From NCBI GenBank assembly GCA_015680905.1, contig JADFTS010000045.1:181001-245000 (forward strand): DNA of 64,000 nucleotides, read 5' to 3'. The DNA is from Coptis chinensis. Taxonomy: Eukaryota; Streptophyta; Magnoliopsida; Ranunculales; Ranunculaceae. This document shows, one piece after another, positions 1 through 10,525 of this stretch. The number at the start of each line of letters is the position of its first letter. The first letter of the stretch is position 1. Below the pieces are notes generated by a model. That model was given only the letters and a program-made list of their open reading frames with translations. It did not search any database and was not told the origin of the DNA. The translations under genes and the position numbers were made by a program.

Positions 1-122
1 AACATCCCGCCAGGCTCATTCCATGTCGTCAAAGTATGGAGAATCTTTTTTTGCTGAAAGTTTTTCCTAGTGCTAGAACGACGTTCCTGATGATTCTGTG
101 GTCGGAAAACTTGCAGAGTGCA
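1..122 (-). pseudogene. Reverse-transcriptase-like protein, N-terminal region, part 2 (downstream of the CACTA insertion)
   Basis: Read on the minus strand, this stretch encodes TLQVFRPQNHQERR followed by a lysine/glutamine-rich segment and TTWNEPGG. It resumes the reading frame that stops at the CACTA element's right end (5923). I recognise both parts as the N-terminal region of a plant protein family that carries a reverse transcriptase domain further downstream and is usually annotated as reverse transcriptase. The window starts inside the gene, so the RT domain itself would lie outside to the left. The frame is open across these 122 bases, but the other half is damaged, so the gene was probably already inactive. 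The family call is from memory of its conserved N-terminal motifs. Confidence 0.6.
120..122. repeat. Target-site duplication of the CACTA element, left copy (GCA)
   Basis: GCA directly before the left terminus is repeated directly after the right terminus at 5923-5925. A 3-bp duplication is the signature of CACTA transposons. On the minus strand the bases form a TGC cysteine codon of the interrupted reading frame. Confidence 0.85.
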
Positions 123-390
123 CACTACTACAGAATGACACATATACCACGGTCAATAAGAACGTTTATACCACGGTTCTTCCAAAAACTGTGGGAAATA
201 CTTATATACCACGGCGGAAATTTCTTTGGTCATTGTTTACTAGTATATGCCACAGTTACATGAAAACCGTGGGATAAGTTGGGCCATATACCATGGTTAG
301 TTTTTTTTTTAGCATGAGAGTACTCCACATCCCCACTACCTTAAACATAAACAATGGTATATAAATTTTCCACTTTCTACCGTGGTTTAT
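123..390. repeat. Left subterminal repeat region of the CACTA element
   Basis: Variants of TATACCACGGTT occur around 148, 170, 206, 249 and 290, with inverted forms (AACCGTGG, ACCGTGGTT) around 272 and 377. Clustered short motifs next to the termini are where CACTA transposases of the TNPA type bind. Spacing is irregular, roughly 20-40 bp. Confidence 0.75.
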
Positions 391-1288
391 GACTTTATGC
401 CAAATAGTCAAATACGTGAAAAAAAAAATACACAGTACGAAACTCATTCAAATACGCTCGTTATTTCGTCGAAACATAAATAACATAAAACATAATAGAA
501 AAAACCTTATGTCTTCCGCTCCCTTCTCTTCTCTCAATCCCCCCATTACAGAAAAAACCAAATAAAGTTTAAAGCTTTGATTTCGGATTTTGATTTTTAG
601 GTTATCGCCCACCACCAAAAAACCTAATTCGTGATTTCACTACTGAGAAATCTCGAGGTAATTTAAATCGTAACTTCATCTCTTTCTTCTTCTTCTTGTT
701 CAATTGATTTTAATAATCAATTGTTGCTAAATGATTCTTCTATTCTAGCTCAACGGGTTTCTTTCCCCAAATTTGTTTTTTCAATTTTGTACCTAAAATG
801 TTAGGGTTTATTTTTTTGTTACTCATTAGTTTGTTGATTTTTTCAGGGGTAGGATTTGTTTGATTCAAGAGGAGATTTCAAGATTGGATCTCAAGTTGAA
901 GCTCTTAAGGTGAGCTGTTTTTATTTGTTATTAATTTGTGACGGGATATAAGGATATATCGATACTAATACCATAATGGATGGAAGAAGAAAAAAAGTCC
1001 GATGTGGGAAATGACTTGCAAACGCAATTAATATACCGTTAGAAGAAGTGCTCGAGAATCGCAGATCTCGAGGAGAATGTGGTTGACCACAAGCGGGGAG
1101 AGGGGAGAGATGTTTTAAATGGAAGAAGAGAAGTGATTCGTGGGACATGGAGAAGGAACCTTTGAGTGCTCCTCTATATTTGTTGAGCCCATGAAGTGGA
1201 TGCAAAGGAGGTTATATTTTAACCCAAACCTATTTATATTTTTATACTTGTTAACTTAATTTGTAAATTGTTAACCTTTGTTGTTCAG
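391..1288 (+). other. CACTA interior, possible captured 5' leader
   Basis: There is no convincing coding frame. The stretch from about 500 to 545 is rich in C and T, and 560-900 has T-rich segments and a TTTTTCAGG acceptor-like site near 840. This looks like a plant 5' untranslated leader with a leader intron, so it may be the upstream part of the captured gene whose zinc-binding exon begins at 1289. A minus-strand open frame at 921-1205 shows no family resemblance. Confidence 0.3.
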
Positions 1289-1459
1289 GCTGCGGTGGAA
1301 GAAGGTACAAAGTGGAAGAGAAGTTTCAGTTGCTTGGGTTGCAAGGCAAGGCTAGGTTCCTTTAATGGCAAGGGTATGCAATGCGGTTGTGGTTCATGGG
1401 TAAATCCAGCTTTTCAGCTACATAAGAACCCGAATAGGCCTAATACCATATATGAGTAG
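1289..1459 (+). pseudogene. Captured fragment of a DUSP12-like zinc-binding domain
   Basis: After an acceptor-like TTGTTCAG the frame reads CLGCKARLGSFNGKGMQCGC and then WVNPAFQLHKN. This is the conserved C-terminal zinc-binding domain of DUSP12-type dual-specificity phosphatases and of small plant proteins annotated as DSP-related. Four cysteines in two pairs (CxxC and CxC) would bind zinc. Just before it, GTGGAAGAGAAGTTTCAG encodes a family-like VEEKFQ only in a shifted frame, so a one-base insertion near 1333 breaks the reading frame. The tryptophan usually found after SFN is replaced by GK. No phosphatase catalytic motif (HCxxGxxR) is present, so no phosphatase activity is expected. The frame ends in TAG about eleven codons after the domain. 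Confidence 0.65.
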
Positions 1460-3320
1460 TGCTATTCAGATTGCTTGATAATTTGGACAAGAAGAGACCA
1501 AATTGGGAAGCATCAACAACTAATCATGGAGTCTTAGGTATTCATAGCATATAATTTAGTTTGTCTTTAGGTATGCATATCATATAATTTAGTTTTTCTT
1601 TTAGCAACTTGTATATCCATTTCTTTTCTTCTTTTTAAATGTTACATTTTCATCTTTTCCCATCACATTTGTTGCTCCTTTTTTGCTTCGTTTTTCAAGG
1701 TCGCTCATGATATTTCCAACTTTCGGGACTTTCCGCACCATGATGGTAAGTAAGCCTCTAATATACCTAGTATATGTAGATTTCATTCTATCCTTGGTGT
1801 TTTCTCACATGTGACTTTTTCTAGGCTCGGGGAAGTAAGTGATGGATGCCGGCAATCTAAAGACGTTTTCATCCAACAAGTACTTACTCTAGACCCATCG
1901 TGGTTATCGCTCGAATAAAAAGCCACCGATTTTTTGTGCATAACTTAATCATGGTCAATCTTTTACTATTATATAAGTTCAAAACTGCCATTTGTGTGTA
2001 CTATTTTAAATGTTAGAATTTACAACTCATTTTACTTATCAAGTATTATCATACCATTCCTTTTGCTCATATGACAAATATAATCCATGTTTCACGTAGA
2101 GTTGTGTCTTTTTCAACCTTTGCGCCTATGAACCCTTTGTCTTCACTTGATTTAAGTGTACTCCTTTGCATTGTATGCCTAAATATCTTGTTTTCAATGG
2201 ACCACATACTTGTTTGGAATTTAGAGGTTGTTGGAGAGGTTGAGGAAATATGGAATTTCGGGAATCTTGTCGTATGGGCTTCTTAATACTGTATTATCTT
2301 GCAACGTTTTTCTTTGTTTGGTAAGTTTGTTATAAAATACCTTCGTTTGGACCAATTCGTTAGTCTAGAAAAAAAAATCTGTTTTAAGTACCTTTTGTTT
2401 TTTCAACTAAAACCACCAACAGTACTGCCACCCCAAAAGAGTTACACGGTAAGAATATTTACCGTAGAGGAAAGGAGCTAGTATCTCGCCTCTAAGTTTA
2501 GACGTTTAGTCTAAAACCAACTCTGGTAGAGACTAGACACAGGTCTGTGTTGAATCTTTTCCCTCATTGTAAGAGACTAAGGACAAAAAGTTGATTAATT
2601 CACCACTGTAATTACCATAAAGATTCAGAGGAAGCTCCTATTACTGACTGTGGACGTAATTGTTTCCGCAATTGTTGTGTTCAAGGTATTATTCTTAAAT
2701 TTGCCATATTTCATGTTTAGGTACTAGTCAATTATTGATTGTGGCATGATATATGTTTGTTTGTTTCGACACTTTAGAATATCTACTTGTAGCATCTTTG
2801 ATGTTTAGGTATTAGTCGATTCACTGTCAGGTATTATACCATCTTGTTATTTTGGCCAGTGTAAAAAATGCAATGCTTCTTTACCGTCGTACACCTCTTC
2901 CATGGCGAACACAAACTGTCATAGGAATGTTTCCAAGTAAGTGCAATACATCCCATTCTTTTTTTCTGTCTCTTCTTTTTTTTTTAATGATATTTCTAGT
3001 TTTATATCACAAAACTGTTGTGTAGATACCGAACTAAAACCACTATACTTCCAATATACAATTCTCTCATGGAATTTATTTATATTGTTTTTTCCTGTTG
3101 TAAAGGTCATGGGACAAAGCGATTGGCATCGAGGAATTTTGTGGTGAATGGGAAAACAAGAGGTTGAATGCAAGAGATATAAACAATCATTTTCTCGGTA
3201 TGTAGTGTACAAGATAATCATTTACCAATGCACGCGTTAAACTATATATTGTGGAATTAGACTGTTTCTATTACATACTTTATTTCGGAAGTATAGACAA
3301 ATCAACGGCTTTCATACTAG
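1460..3320 (+). other. CACTA interior between captured fragments
   Basis: AT-rich sequence with several splice-like junctions (for example TTTCCAAG|TAAGTG near 2938 and TTTTCTCG|GTATGT near 3197) and short codon-like stretches around 2880-2938 and 3108-3197. These could be further exons of the gene found at 3321-4577, but none is long or conserved enough for me to name. Confidence 0.3.
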
Positions 3321-4577
3321 GGCTATGAGCATATTGGGCGCCCCCGCAATGATCGGACATCCGGGCCTTACCCATACCGCAATGGAAGCTCCATAACACC
3401 TTGGAACTCACAAGGTCAAGTGCAGTTACCACAACTCACACCGGTGCCTACACTTCTTGGAAAAGGGTAATACTGGTTTTCTGTTTATTTGTTTTTGGCT
3501 TTTCACTCATTTTTTACCAATCAACACAGTAAAAGAAACAAACATCTAGGAATCTCTTTTTTCACTTTTTATTTTCTGCGACCAATTTATTGGACGTGCT
3601 ATCCAAAGAGTAATTATAAAGATTTTAACTCGATCAATACTTTAACTTTTAAGTTTGTGGGAGCCACAGAAAGTTATGCTCATCTATCTTACTGCTTTTA
3701 TATCTAATTGCATTAAGTTTATTCAAATTCAATGGTTGTAGTAAAAGGTGGTGACATCATTAGTAGAATGGATATGACTCGTGAGTCTGTGAGGCTCTCT
3801 GGGAGCAATCATGAACTTCAATCGCCCAAATAAGCCATCTGGAAGGCTACTATATGTACTGGTTTATGTTTTAGGGATAAATGCTATATTTTCGGATGGT
3901 TCTCTTTCATCGGAAAGGTGGGCTTAGGTTATTTGAAATTGTTGTTAGTTTGTCACTTGCTTATATGAGAACTTCACACCTTTTAGTATCAGAAAGGAGT
4001 CGCTAGCTCATGCTCTAAACTCCGCCAATGAAACTTTTTGGCTTTATGTTAACTTGGATTACCAATTATCAGCACCACAATTCCACAAACAACACCATAA
4101 TTAAGGAGAAGAAAATCAATCAAATGTGAAGGAATAAGTACACACGAGTCCCGAAGTTAAGTTAGTCAGAGGATCTAAATGTTGTCAATAATCAATAGTC
4201 TTACCACATTACCGATAGTTAAATCTCTTGCTTGATTATTACATGTGCTTGTAATCGGCTCAAAAATAATCGTTCAATCATTTGAATTACCTAGGCTCTA
4301 GTGTTGCAAAGTGCATGAAACAATTTCCATTATGCAGCCCTTCCCAATTTGTTAAAGTTTTACACAATTGTATTGTTTGTAGACTCATATAGAAGAAGTG
4401 TGATAGGTATTTTACGTTTAATTTCTAAATCTATGTCTGGGCATGTATATTTCAAAATTTTGATTTTGTGATGCATCTTTTCTCTGTGTTAGAGCAAAGC
4501 AATGGCGTGATGCAGATTGGATGTGCACAAACTGTAGCAACCACAACTATGCATCGATCACGGTCGCAGTGCAATTG
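3321..4577 (+). pseudogene. Captured two-exon fragment of a RanBP2-type zinc-finger protein
   Basis: Exon 1 (3321-3466) follows CATACTAG and encodes a proline/glycine-rich stretch ending in TPVPTLLGKG. The intron (3467-4492) starts GTAATA and ends TGTTAG. Exon 2 (4493-4577) continues in phase with AKQWRDADWMCTNCSNHNYA and ends at a GTATGT donor. DWMCTNCSNHNYAS matches the RanBP2-type zinc finger (W-x-C-x2-C, then N-Y/F-A-S/R and a second Cys pair). The second Cys pair is missing in frame; TGCAATTGG one base out of frame looks like its remnant, so a small indel has destroyed the zinc site. Such fingers bind single-stranded RNA or ubiquitin. The parent gene cannot be identified. The phase-correct exon junction shows capture of genomic DNA rather than a retrocopy. 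Confidence 0.62.
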
Positions 4578-5543
4578 GTATGTGTCCGTTCTTCTCTATT
4601 TGTCCTCTGGGTCTCTACAACTAAGTTACTCTATCATCTCTCCATGACTCCATGATTATCTGAGGTTTTGTCAAGGGAAAATGTCTGCCTCTAGCAAAGT
4701 TGAATGTTACGTGCTCCAATAAGCATACACAAATTTCATGCCACGTGGTGAAAATATATACTTCTCCATCTTGATAAACTCGCCATGAATATGGCGGATG
4801 AAGTTATGGCGGCGTAAAAATACTGCTGACTGAAAAAAATACATTAAGATTTTCCGAAGAAATCTTTACTTTTCCAATCAAAGTCAAGCTAAACTTCTGG
4901 TTTAGTATCAACCTCTGGATTTACCATCAATATCACATCATGTTCGTGATTGTGCCTGACTGAGCCATAGTTTTGTATGTTTTGCGCTTTCTAAGTATGT
5001 GTTCTTTTCGAAATATTTATTCCTAAATCTTTTGGTTCTTTCCCAGTTCCCCTAGATTACAATTACAATTTAGAATTAGGTAGTAGCTGATTGTTTAATG
5101 CATTCCACTCTAGCGGTGTAAGACCGAGAAAGATGCGGTCAATCAATCTGTTAGTATTGTGCTTTGACTCATCCAGATAACAAATTTAGAACTGAAGGAG
5201 ACATACACCAAGATGAACTTGACGGTGTTCGACTCGATATTATTTAGTTCATCCAGAAAATAGGGTGTTTCAAATTCGGGGTTTAATGAGGATGAGTTTT
5301 AACTATGTTGGACCCCTCCGGTTTAATTTATGAGTCTTACTTTTTAATTTATGAAAAGGAATTTGAAGTTTGTTGTCTTAGTGCACTCAAAAAAAAATTA
5401 ATGGAAGTTTTTTTTTTATTATTATCTTTTTGCAATGTTTGATAGTTTATTGTACATTTTGGAATTTGTTGGGAAGATGGAAATGTTGTATGTATGTAGT
5501 GGTGTAAATTTTGTTATGCAGGTTCGGTTTTTAAGTGGAAGAT

Positions 5544-5545
<2 letters not shown>
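4578..5545. other. CACTA interior, non-coding
   Basis: AT-rich sequence with no recognisable coding region, RNA gene or repeat. It separates the captured zinc-finger exons from the TA microsatellite and the right subterminal repeats. Confidence 0.5.

Positions 5546-5617
<72 letters not shown>
5546..5617. repeat. (TA)n microsatellite, 72 bp
   Basis: An uninterrupted run of TA dinucleotides lies inside the CACTA element immediately before its right subterminal repeats. Open frames of isoleucine/tyrosine repeats on both strands here are artefacts of the microsatellite. Confidence 0.95.
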
Positions 5618-5619
<2 letters not shown>

Positions 5620-5922
5620 ACGGTTTTGCATAAACCGTAGTGTTTAGTATAACTATATACCACGGTATTATAACACATACACTAATATAAACCACGGTTT
5701 CAATAGCTTATATGCCACGGTTCTCGCTTGACAATCGTGGTATATAATGGGCATACAAACTACGGTTCTTTGAAAACCGTGGTATCCGTTAAACATATAT
5801 ACCACGTTTTGCTATTATTATATACCACACCACCTATTGTCACGGTTGTATAACAAGATGGCAAATATATTTATACCACACTTAAAAACAAAGTGGTATA
5901 AGGGTCATTCTAAGTAGTAGTG
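5618..5922. repeat. Right subterminal repeat region of the CACTA element
   Basis: Repeated CCACGGTT and AACCGTGG-type motifs in both orientations (near 5618, 5631, 5660, 5693, 5714, 5738, 5775 and 5838) mirror the left end. The region finishes with the terminal inverted repeat ending GTAGTAGTG at 5922. Confidence 0.75.
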
Positions 5923-6330
5923 GCAACGCTGCAAGAGGAGGAGACGAACCCAAGACACGAATCAGTAGGATCAGTTGAAATATATCAGAGCCGATTTCAA
6001 AGGTAACCGAAAAATGCCAATCGACAAGCACGTGGGTATACTTTTCACGGTTCGAACGGTATAATCTAAAATGCATTATCCAGTAATTTCTCATTAAGAG
6101 AAGAAGGGACAACAAGCGGATCAAGGGTATCATCACCACCCCTCTGTGTCGTGGATGCAAGATCTGTAGTGTCGGGATTTGGAGGCGGCTGTGGTATGCC
6201 CACAATGAAACAAGGGGATTCCCCATTCTCCAACAAAATAGGTGGTGGTATGATAGCATCTGGATGACGACACGGTATACCAAATGCGTGGATACCCAGA
6301 CAACGACCACACATCCATTTGTTTGGAGCT
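5923..6330 (-). pseudogene. Reverse-transcriptase-like protein, N-terminal region, part 1
   Basis: On the minus strand from about 6314 the frame starts MCGRCLGIHAFGIPCRHPDA, a C-x2-C-x4-H-x5-C-x-H cluster that I recognise from the N-terminus of a plant reverse-transcriptase-like protein family. Further on come FIVGIPQP and a divergent KVYPRACRLAF segment, also family-like, reached only after two in-frame stops. WVRLLLLQRC runs up to the CACTA insertion at 5923, and the frame resumes at 122. The transposon therefore split this gene at a cysteine codon. Stops on the RC side show decay independent of the insertion. Confidence 0.6.
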
Positions 6331-7885
6331 TAGAGTAGTGCACGCGACTGTATTTGAGCATAATAAGTTCAGTTAGCTTTGCTTTTGTTAGATTTTGATT
6401 TGTTTTATTTTTAAAGTTTTTTTTTAGTGGATAATAATAACCTACGAAAAAAAGAAAATGAAGAAGTTTTTTTATTTTTTTATTTTTTTTTTTTTTATAG
6501 TTTTTTTTTGTAGTATATACGCTACGAATAAAAGAAAATATTGTTGTTTTTATTGTTGTTATTTATTTATTTATTTTATTTATAGTATATATACTCTTCG
6601 AATAAAAGAATTTTTATTTTTATTTTTATTTTTTTTTTTTTATAGTATATACTCTTCGAATAAAAGAAAATTTTGTTGTTGTTGTTTTTAAGTGGAAATT
6701 TTATTGATAATGATAACGAGTTTTACAAATAATTAGGACAAGCGTGCAATATGCTGTGTCTCAAGTCCTTTCTGAACGGCAAATCCTATCCTCCTGAATA
6801 TAAACTCGTTCGAACCACTGTCATTAGGTTGCAGTCCATAACTTTCTGCAATCACTTAAGGAGCCTAACAGATTGTTGTGGCAAGAAACCAAACGTGTCG
6901 AAACTAAACAGAATCAAACAATGCTGGTTAGCTTTACAAGCCTCCTTGTGTTTCTAAATCTTACCTGCTGCTGCCTCATTAGTTGCTTCTCCCAACTCAA
7001 ATACTCCATTCCCGAGCCGTACCAACGGAGAGGCTCTAGTTACATCAAAACACGCATGCCACCACACAAACCAACTTTAGACCAATACATCTACAGGCCG
7101 AAGTGTTAATCTTCCCCCATTCGGATTAGTGAAAAAATTCACAGGAGCCTCTTTCTTCACTTGTACTCCAACCCTCCAAAATGCATCACATAAAATATCC
7201 TTGACATGATCATATCGGTATTTGAAACCTGGAAAATGTATACAATGTGCTGTCAATGATACTCCGTGCATGAATGTTCAAGAAAAGATGTAAAAACTAT
7301 TGCGTACATATGATATTAAGTTTCTAATAAGAAATCCTAATCTGAATACTAGTGTGAGATATCTAGACAATTTTTTCACCATAGAAAAGAAAACAAAACT
7401 TTGTCACTAAGTACACTAATTCATAAAGAAGCTTTATACAACCTAAAAACTGCGTAAATTTTGCTTCAGGTTCTTACCACCCACAAACAGAAGGATGCTT
7501 TCTCCTCAAAATGTCAAGAGATGAAGAAAGAAAATACTTATGAAGCATGAGAAAAAATTCAGCGAACACTGCGGCAAAATGTGTGTCGAGCACAATATGT
7601 AACATGTCAAAAGAAAGTTAAAAATATGACACCAATCAATGAAAACAAACAAATATAACACAATAGGAAAGAGATAGCACCCTAAATGAGACATGTGCTT
7701 TTGTCTGGACACTCTTACGTGGTATGTACGTGAAAAGTTAATTTTTTCAAGATGTGTTTTTTAACTTCAGATTTCCTTGACGAAGATCGTGGCTTTGTAA
7801 TGAGGTAGAACATATGGAAGAATGTTTCACAAGGAACCAACACGTATATTCTGAATTGATGGCGCAAACTTTAATAGTGGAAGCT
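6321..7885. repeat. Tandem unit A (about 1.56 kb)
   Basis: The unit begins GTTTGGAGCTTA, passes through a T-rich block with repeated GAATAAAAGAAAA motifs, then holds a minus-strand reverse-transcriptase-like C-terminal fragment, and ends GGCGCAAACTTTAATAGTGG. The same order recurs at 7886-9395, and the T-rich head recurs a third time from 9396. Confidence 0.85.
6735..7271 (-). pseudogene. Reverse-transcriptase-like protein C-terminal domain, copy A (frameshifted)
   Basis: The minus frame from 7271 reads MHGVSLTAHCIHFPGFKYRY and then DILCDAFWRVGVQVKKEAPV, followed by LRPVDVLV before a stop. Downstream parts equivalent to copy B (valine-rich DVTR segment, HEEACKANQH region, final LVARL) can be seen only in other frames, so several indels have broken it. 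The segment is the conserved C-terminal domain that follows the RT and zinc-binding regions in the plant reverse-transcriptase-like family described at 1-122. No RT catalytic motif lies in this unit. Confidence 0.6.
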
Positions 7886-9395
7886 GTTTGGAGCTTATAG
7901 AGTATTGCACGAGCAGAATAAGACAATAAGTTCAGTTAGCTTTGCTTTTGTGAGATTTTGATTTGTTTTATTTTTAAAGAGGATTTTTTCTTTTTATAGT
8001 GGATAATCTACGAAAAAAAGAAAATGATTATTTTTTTTATAGTTTTTTTTGTAGTATATACTTTTCAAATAAAAGAAAATGTTGTTGTTATTTTTTTATT
8101 TTTTTATTTATAGTATATACTCTTCGAATAAAATATTTTTTTTTTTTTGTAGTATATACTCTTCGAATAAAAGAAAATGTTGTTGTTGTTGTTTTTTAAA
8201 TGGAAATTTTATTGATAATGATAACGAGTTTTACAAATAATTAGGACAAGCGTGCAACAAGCTTTGACACAAGTCCTTTCTGAACGGCAAATCCTATCCT
8301 CCTGAATACAAACTCTTTAGAACCAGTTGTCATTAGGTTGCAGTCCATAACTTTCTGCAATCACTCAAGGATCTTAACAGATTGTTGTGCCAAGAAACCT
8401 AAAGTGTCGAAACTGAACGGAATGAAAGAATGCTGGTTAGCTTTACAAGCCTCCTCGTGTTTCCAAATCTTCCCTGTTGCTGGTCTATTAGCTGCTTCTC
8501 CCAACTCAAATGCTCCATTCCCAAGCTCTACCAACGGAGTGGCTCTAGTTACATCAAAACACGCATGCTTCCCTTCAAACCAACTGTAGACCAATAGATC
8601 CACAGGCCGAAGTGTTAATCCTCCCCCATTCGGATCAGTGAAAAAATTCACTGGAGCCTCTTTCTTCACTTGTACTCCAGCCCTCCAAAATGCATCACAT
8701 AAAATATCCTTGACATGATCATGTCGGTATTTGAAACATGGAAAATGTATACAATGTGTTGTCAATGATACTCCGTGCATTAATGTTAAAGGAAAGATGT
8801 AAAAACTATTGCGTACATATTATATTAAGTTTCTAAGAAGAAATCCTAATTCGAATACTAGTGTGAGATTTCTAGACAATTTTCATCATAGAAAAGGTAA
8901 CAAAACTTTGTCACTAAGTACACTTATTCATAAAGAAGCTATACAACCTAAAAATGTGTAAATTTTGCTTCATGTTCTTGCCACCCCCGACAGAAGGATG
9001 CTTTCTCCTCAAAATGTCAAGAGATGAAGAAAGAAAATACCTGTGAAGCATGAGAAAAAATTCAGCCAACACTGCGGCGAAAAGTGTGTCGGGCACAATA
9101 TGCAACATGTCAAAAGAAAGTTAAAAATATGACACCAATCAATGAAAACAAACAAATATCACACAATAGGAAAGAGATAGCACACCAAATGAGACATGTG
9201 CTTTTGTCTGGACACTCCTACGTGGGTATGTACTTGAAAAGTTAATTTTTTCAAGATGGGTTTTTAACTTTAGATTTCCTAGGCGAAGATCATTGGCTTT
9301 GTAATGAGGTAGAACATATGGAAGAATGTGTCACAAAGTAGTTAGACCAACACGTATATTCTGAATTGATGGCGCAAACTTCAATAGTGGAAGCT
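7886..9395. repeat. Tandem unit B (about 1.51 kb)
   Basis: Second copy of the unit at 6321-7885, similar along its whole length. Its length differs through changes in the T tracts and small indels. The coding fragment inside is better preserved than in unit A. Confidence 0.85.
8244..8780 (-). pseudogene. Reverse-transcriptase-like protein C-terminal domain, copy B
   Basis: The minus frame from 8780 is open for 139 codons. It contains the conserved block FKYRHDHVKDILCDAFWRAG, then KKEAPVNFFTDP, LRPVDLLVYSW, KHACFDVTRATPLVELGNGA, KHEEACKANQHSFIPFSFDT and LGFLAQQSVKILE. A single TGA at 8358-8360 interrupts the frame, which then continues LQKVMDCNLMTT, RRIGFAVQKGL and LVARLS to a stop near 8244. 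This matches the C-terminus of a plant reverse-transcriptase-like protein family. There is no upstream RT domain, so it is a 3' fragment duplicated in tandem, not a complete gene. Confidence 0.65.
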
Positions 9396-9556
9396 GTTTG
9401 GAGCTTATAGAGTATTGCACGCGACTGTATTTGAGCAGAATAAGTTTAGTTAGCTTTGCTTTTGTGAGATTTTGATTTGTTTTATTTTTAAAGGGTTTTT
9501 ATTTTTTTTTATTTTTTTTTTTTTTGTAGTGGATAATCTACGAAAAAAAGAAAATG

Positions 9557-9595
<39 letters not shown>

Positions 9596-9790
9596 TTAAT
9601 TTTATATATATATAGTTTTTTTGTAGTATATACTCTTCGAATAAAAGAAAATGTTGTTGTTTTTGTTGTTGTTATTTTTTATTTTTTTATTTATAGTATA
9701 TACTTTTCGAATAAAAGATTTTTTTTTTTTTTGTAGTATATACTTTTCAAATAAAAGAAAATGTTGTTGTTGTTGTTGATATATTTATAG
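9396..9790. repeat. Tandem unit C, head only
   Basis: Third, truncated copy of the unit head: the GTTTGGAGCTTATAGAGTA start, long T tracts (a run of about 30 T near 9560) and TACTCTTCGAATAAAAGAAA-type repeats. The coding part is absent. Array growth or decay ended here. Confidence 0.75.
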
Positions 9791-10194
9791 TATGCACTCC
9801 CCGATTATCTTTTTCAATTAGGTTTACAGAAAATCCGATTTTTCTTTGTTTGTAATACAATAGAATATTCAAGGCACACAATATTCAAGGCTCAAGAAAA
9901 GAAAGGAAGGCTTGGATAATAAGGTATTAGTACTTAAGTAAAATGTTCAGAGATTTAAGTTTCGGATTTCAAATCGATTGCCTCGTCGAAGTTCAATGAG
10001 ATTTCTACTAATGAGGTATAATCACCACGCTGGTGGTTAACCATTTAGAAGGCTATGATGTTTGAATCAAGGGAGAACATGGCACTCATGTGAGGTAGGC
10101 TTAGGCTTGCAATAGATTTATGAATAAACAATTTTTTAAACATTGTTTCCTGTACTTATATAACTGTGGTTACATTGATTTGTTTTTGGGTTAT
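9791..10194. other. Intergenic sequence, nothing recognised
   Basis: No coding similarity, RNA gene or clear repeat was seen. The composition is unremarkable AT-rich plant DNA. Confidence 0.5.
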
Positions 10195-10433
10195 TTAGAC
10201 TTTGGTACCACTTTTTATACCGATATTAGGAAATAGTACCACTTCTGTCAGTTGACCGAGTTGACCGAAGTCAAACTGTTTCAATCTGTTCAGATTTTCA
10301 TAATGTCCACAATACCCTCAGGGTTTTTTAGACTTTGGTACCACTTTTTAGACCGATATTAGGAAATAGTACCAAATTTCAAAAAAATTAGAAAATAGTA
10401 CCACTTCTGTCAGTTGACCGAAGTCGCACTGTT
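10195..10433. repeat. Two direct copies of a repeat of about 90 bp
   Basis: TTAGACTTTGGTACCACTTT followed by AGGAAATAGTACCACTTCTGTCAGTTGACCG occurs at 10195-10280 and again from 10328 to 10433, with a small internal insertion in the second copy. No terminal inverted repeats or duplications were identified. Confidence 0.75.
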
Positions 10434-10450
10434 CACAAAACATGCATGCC

Positions 10451-10525
10451 CGAGTTAAATAATTTCACCTTCGGTATTTCGTCCTTTATACTTTCGATAT
10501 TTACCATGCCAAATGTTCATTCCGA
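10451..10525. repeat. Inverted repeat left of the kelch pseudogene
   Basis: This stretch, containing TCGGTATTTCGTCCTTTATA and CTTTCGATATTTACCATGCC, occurs in reverse complement at 12039-12117. The two copies lie on opposite sides of the kelch-like pseudogene, so it may be bracketed by ends of a small transposon or by a foldback structure. Confidence 0.75.

Larger units (their letters stand above)
123..5922 (+). mobile_element. Non-autonomous CACTA (En/Spm-type) transposon carrying host-gene fragments
   Basis: The left end reads CACTACTACAGAATGACAC and the reverse complement of the right end reads CACTACTACTTAGAATGACC, so the termini are imperfect inverted repeats starting with CACTA. A 3-bp duplication (GCA) flanks them. 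The outer 300 bases on both sides contain many copies of TACCACGGTT in both orientations, which are typical subterminal transposase-binding repeats. The 5.8-kb interior has no TNPD-type transposase frame. It holds fragments of at least two host genes (1289-1459 and 3321-4577) in sense orientation, so it looks like a transduplicating (Pack-CACTA) element that would need a transposase supplied by another copy. Transcription would run left to right. Confidence 0.88.

Noticed and set aside
5422-5647. Open frames of about 70 codons across the TA microsatellite
   Set aside because: They consist of Ile-Tyr repeats from the dinucleotide run.
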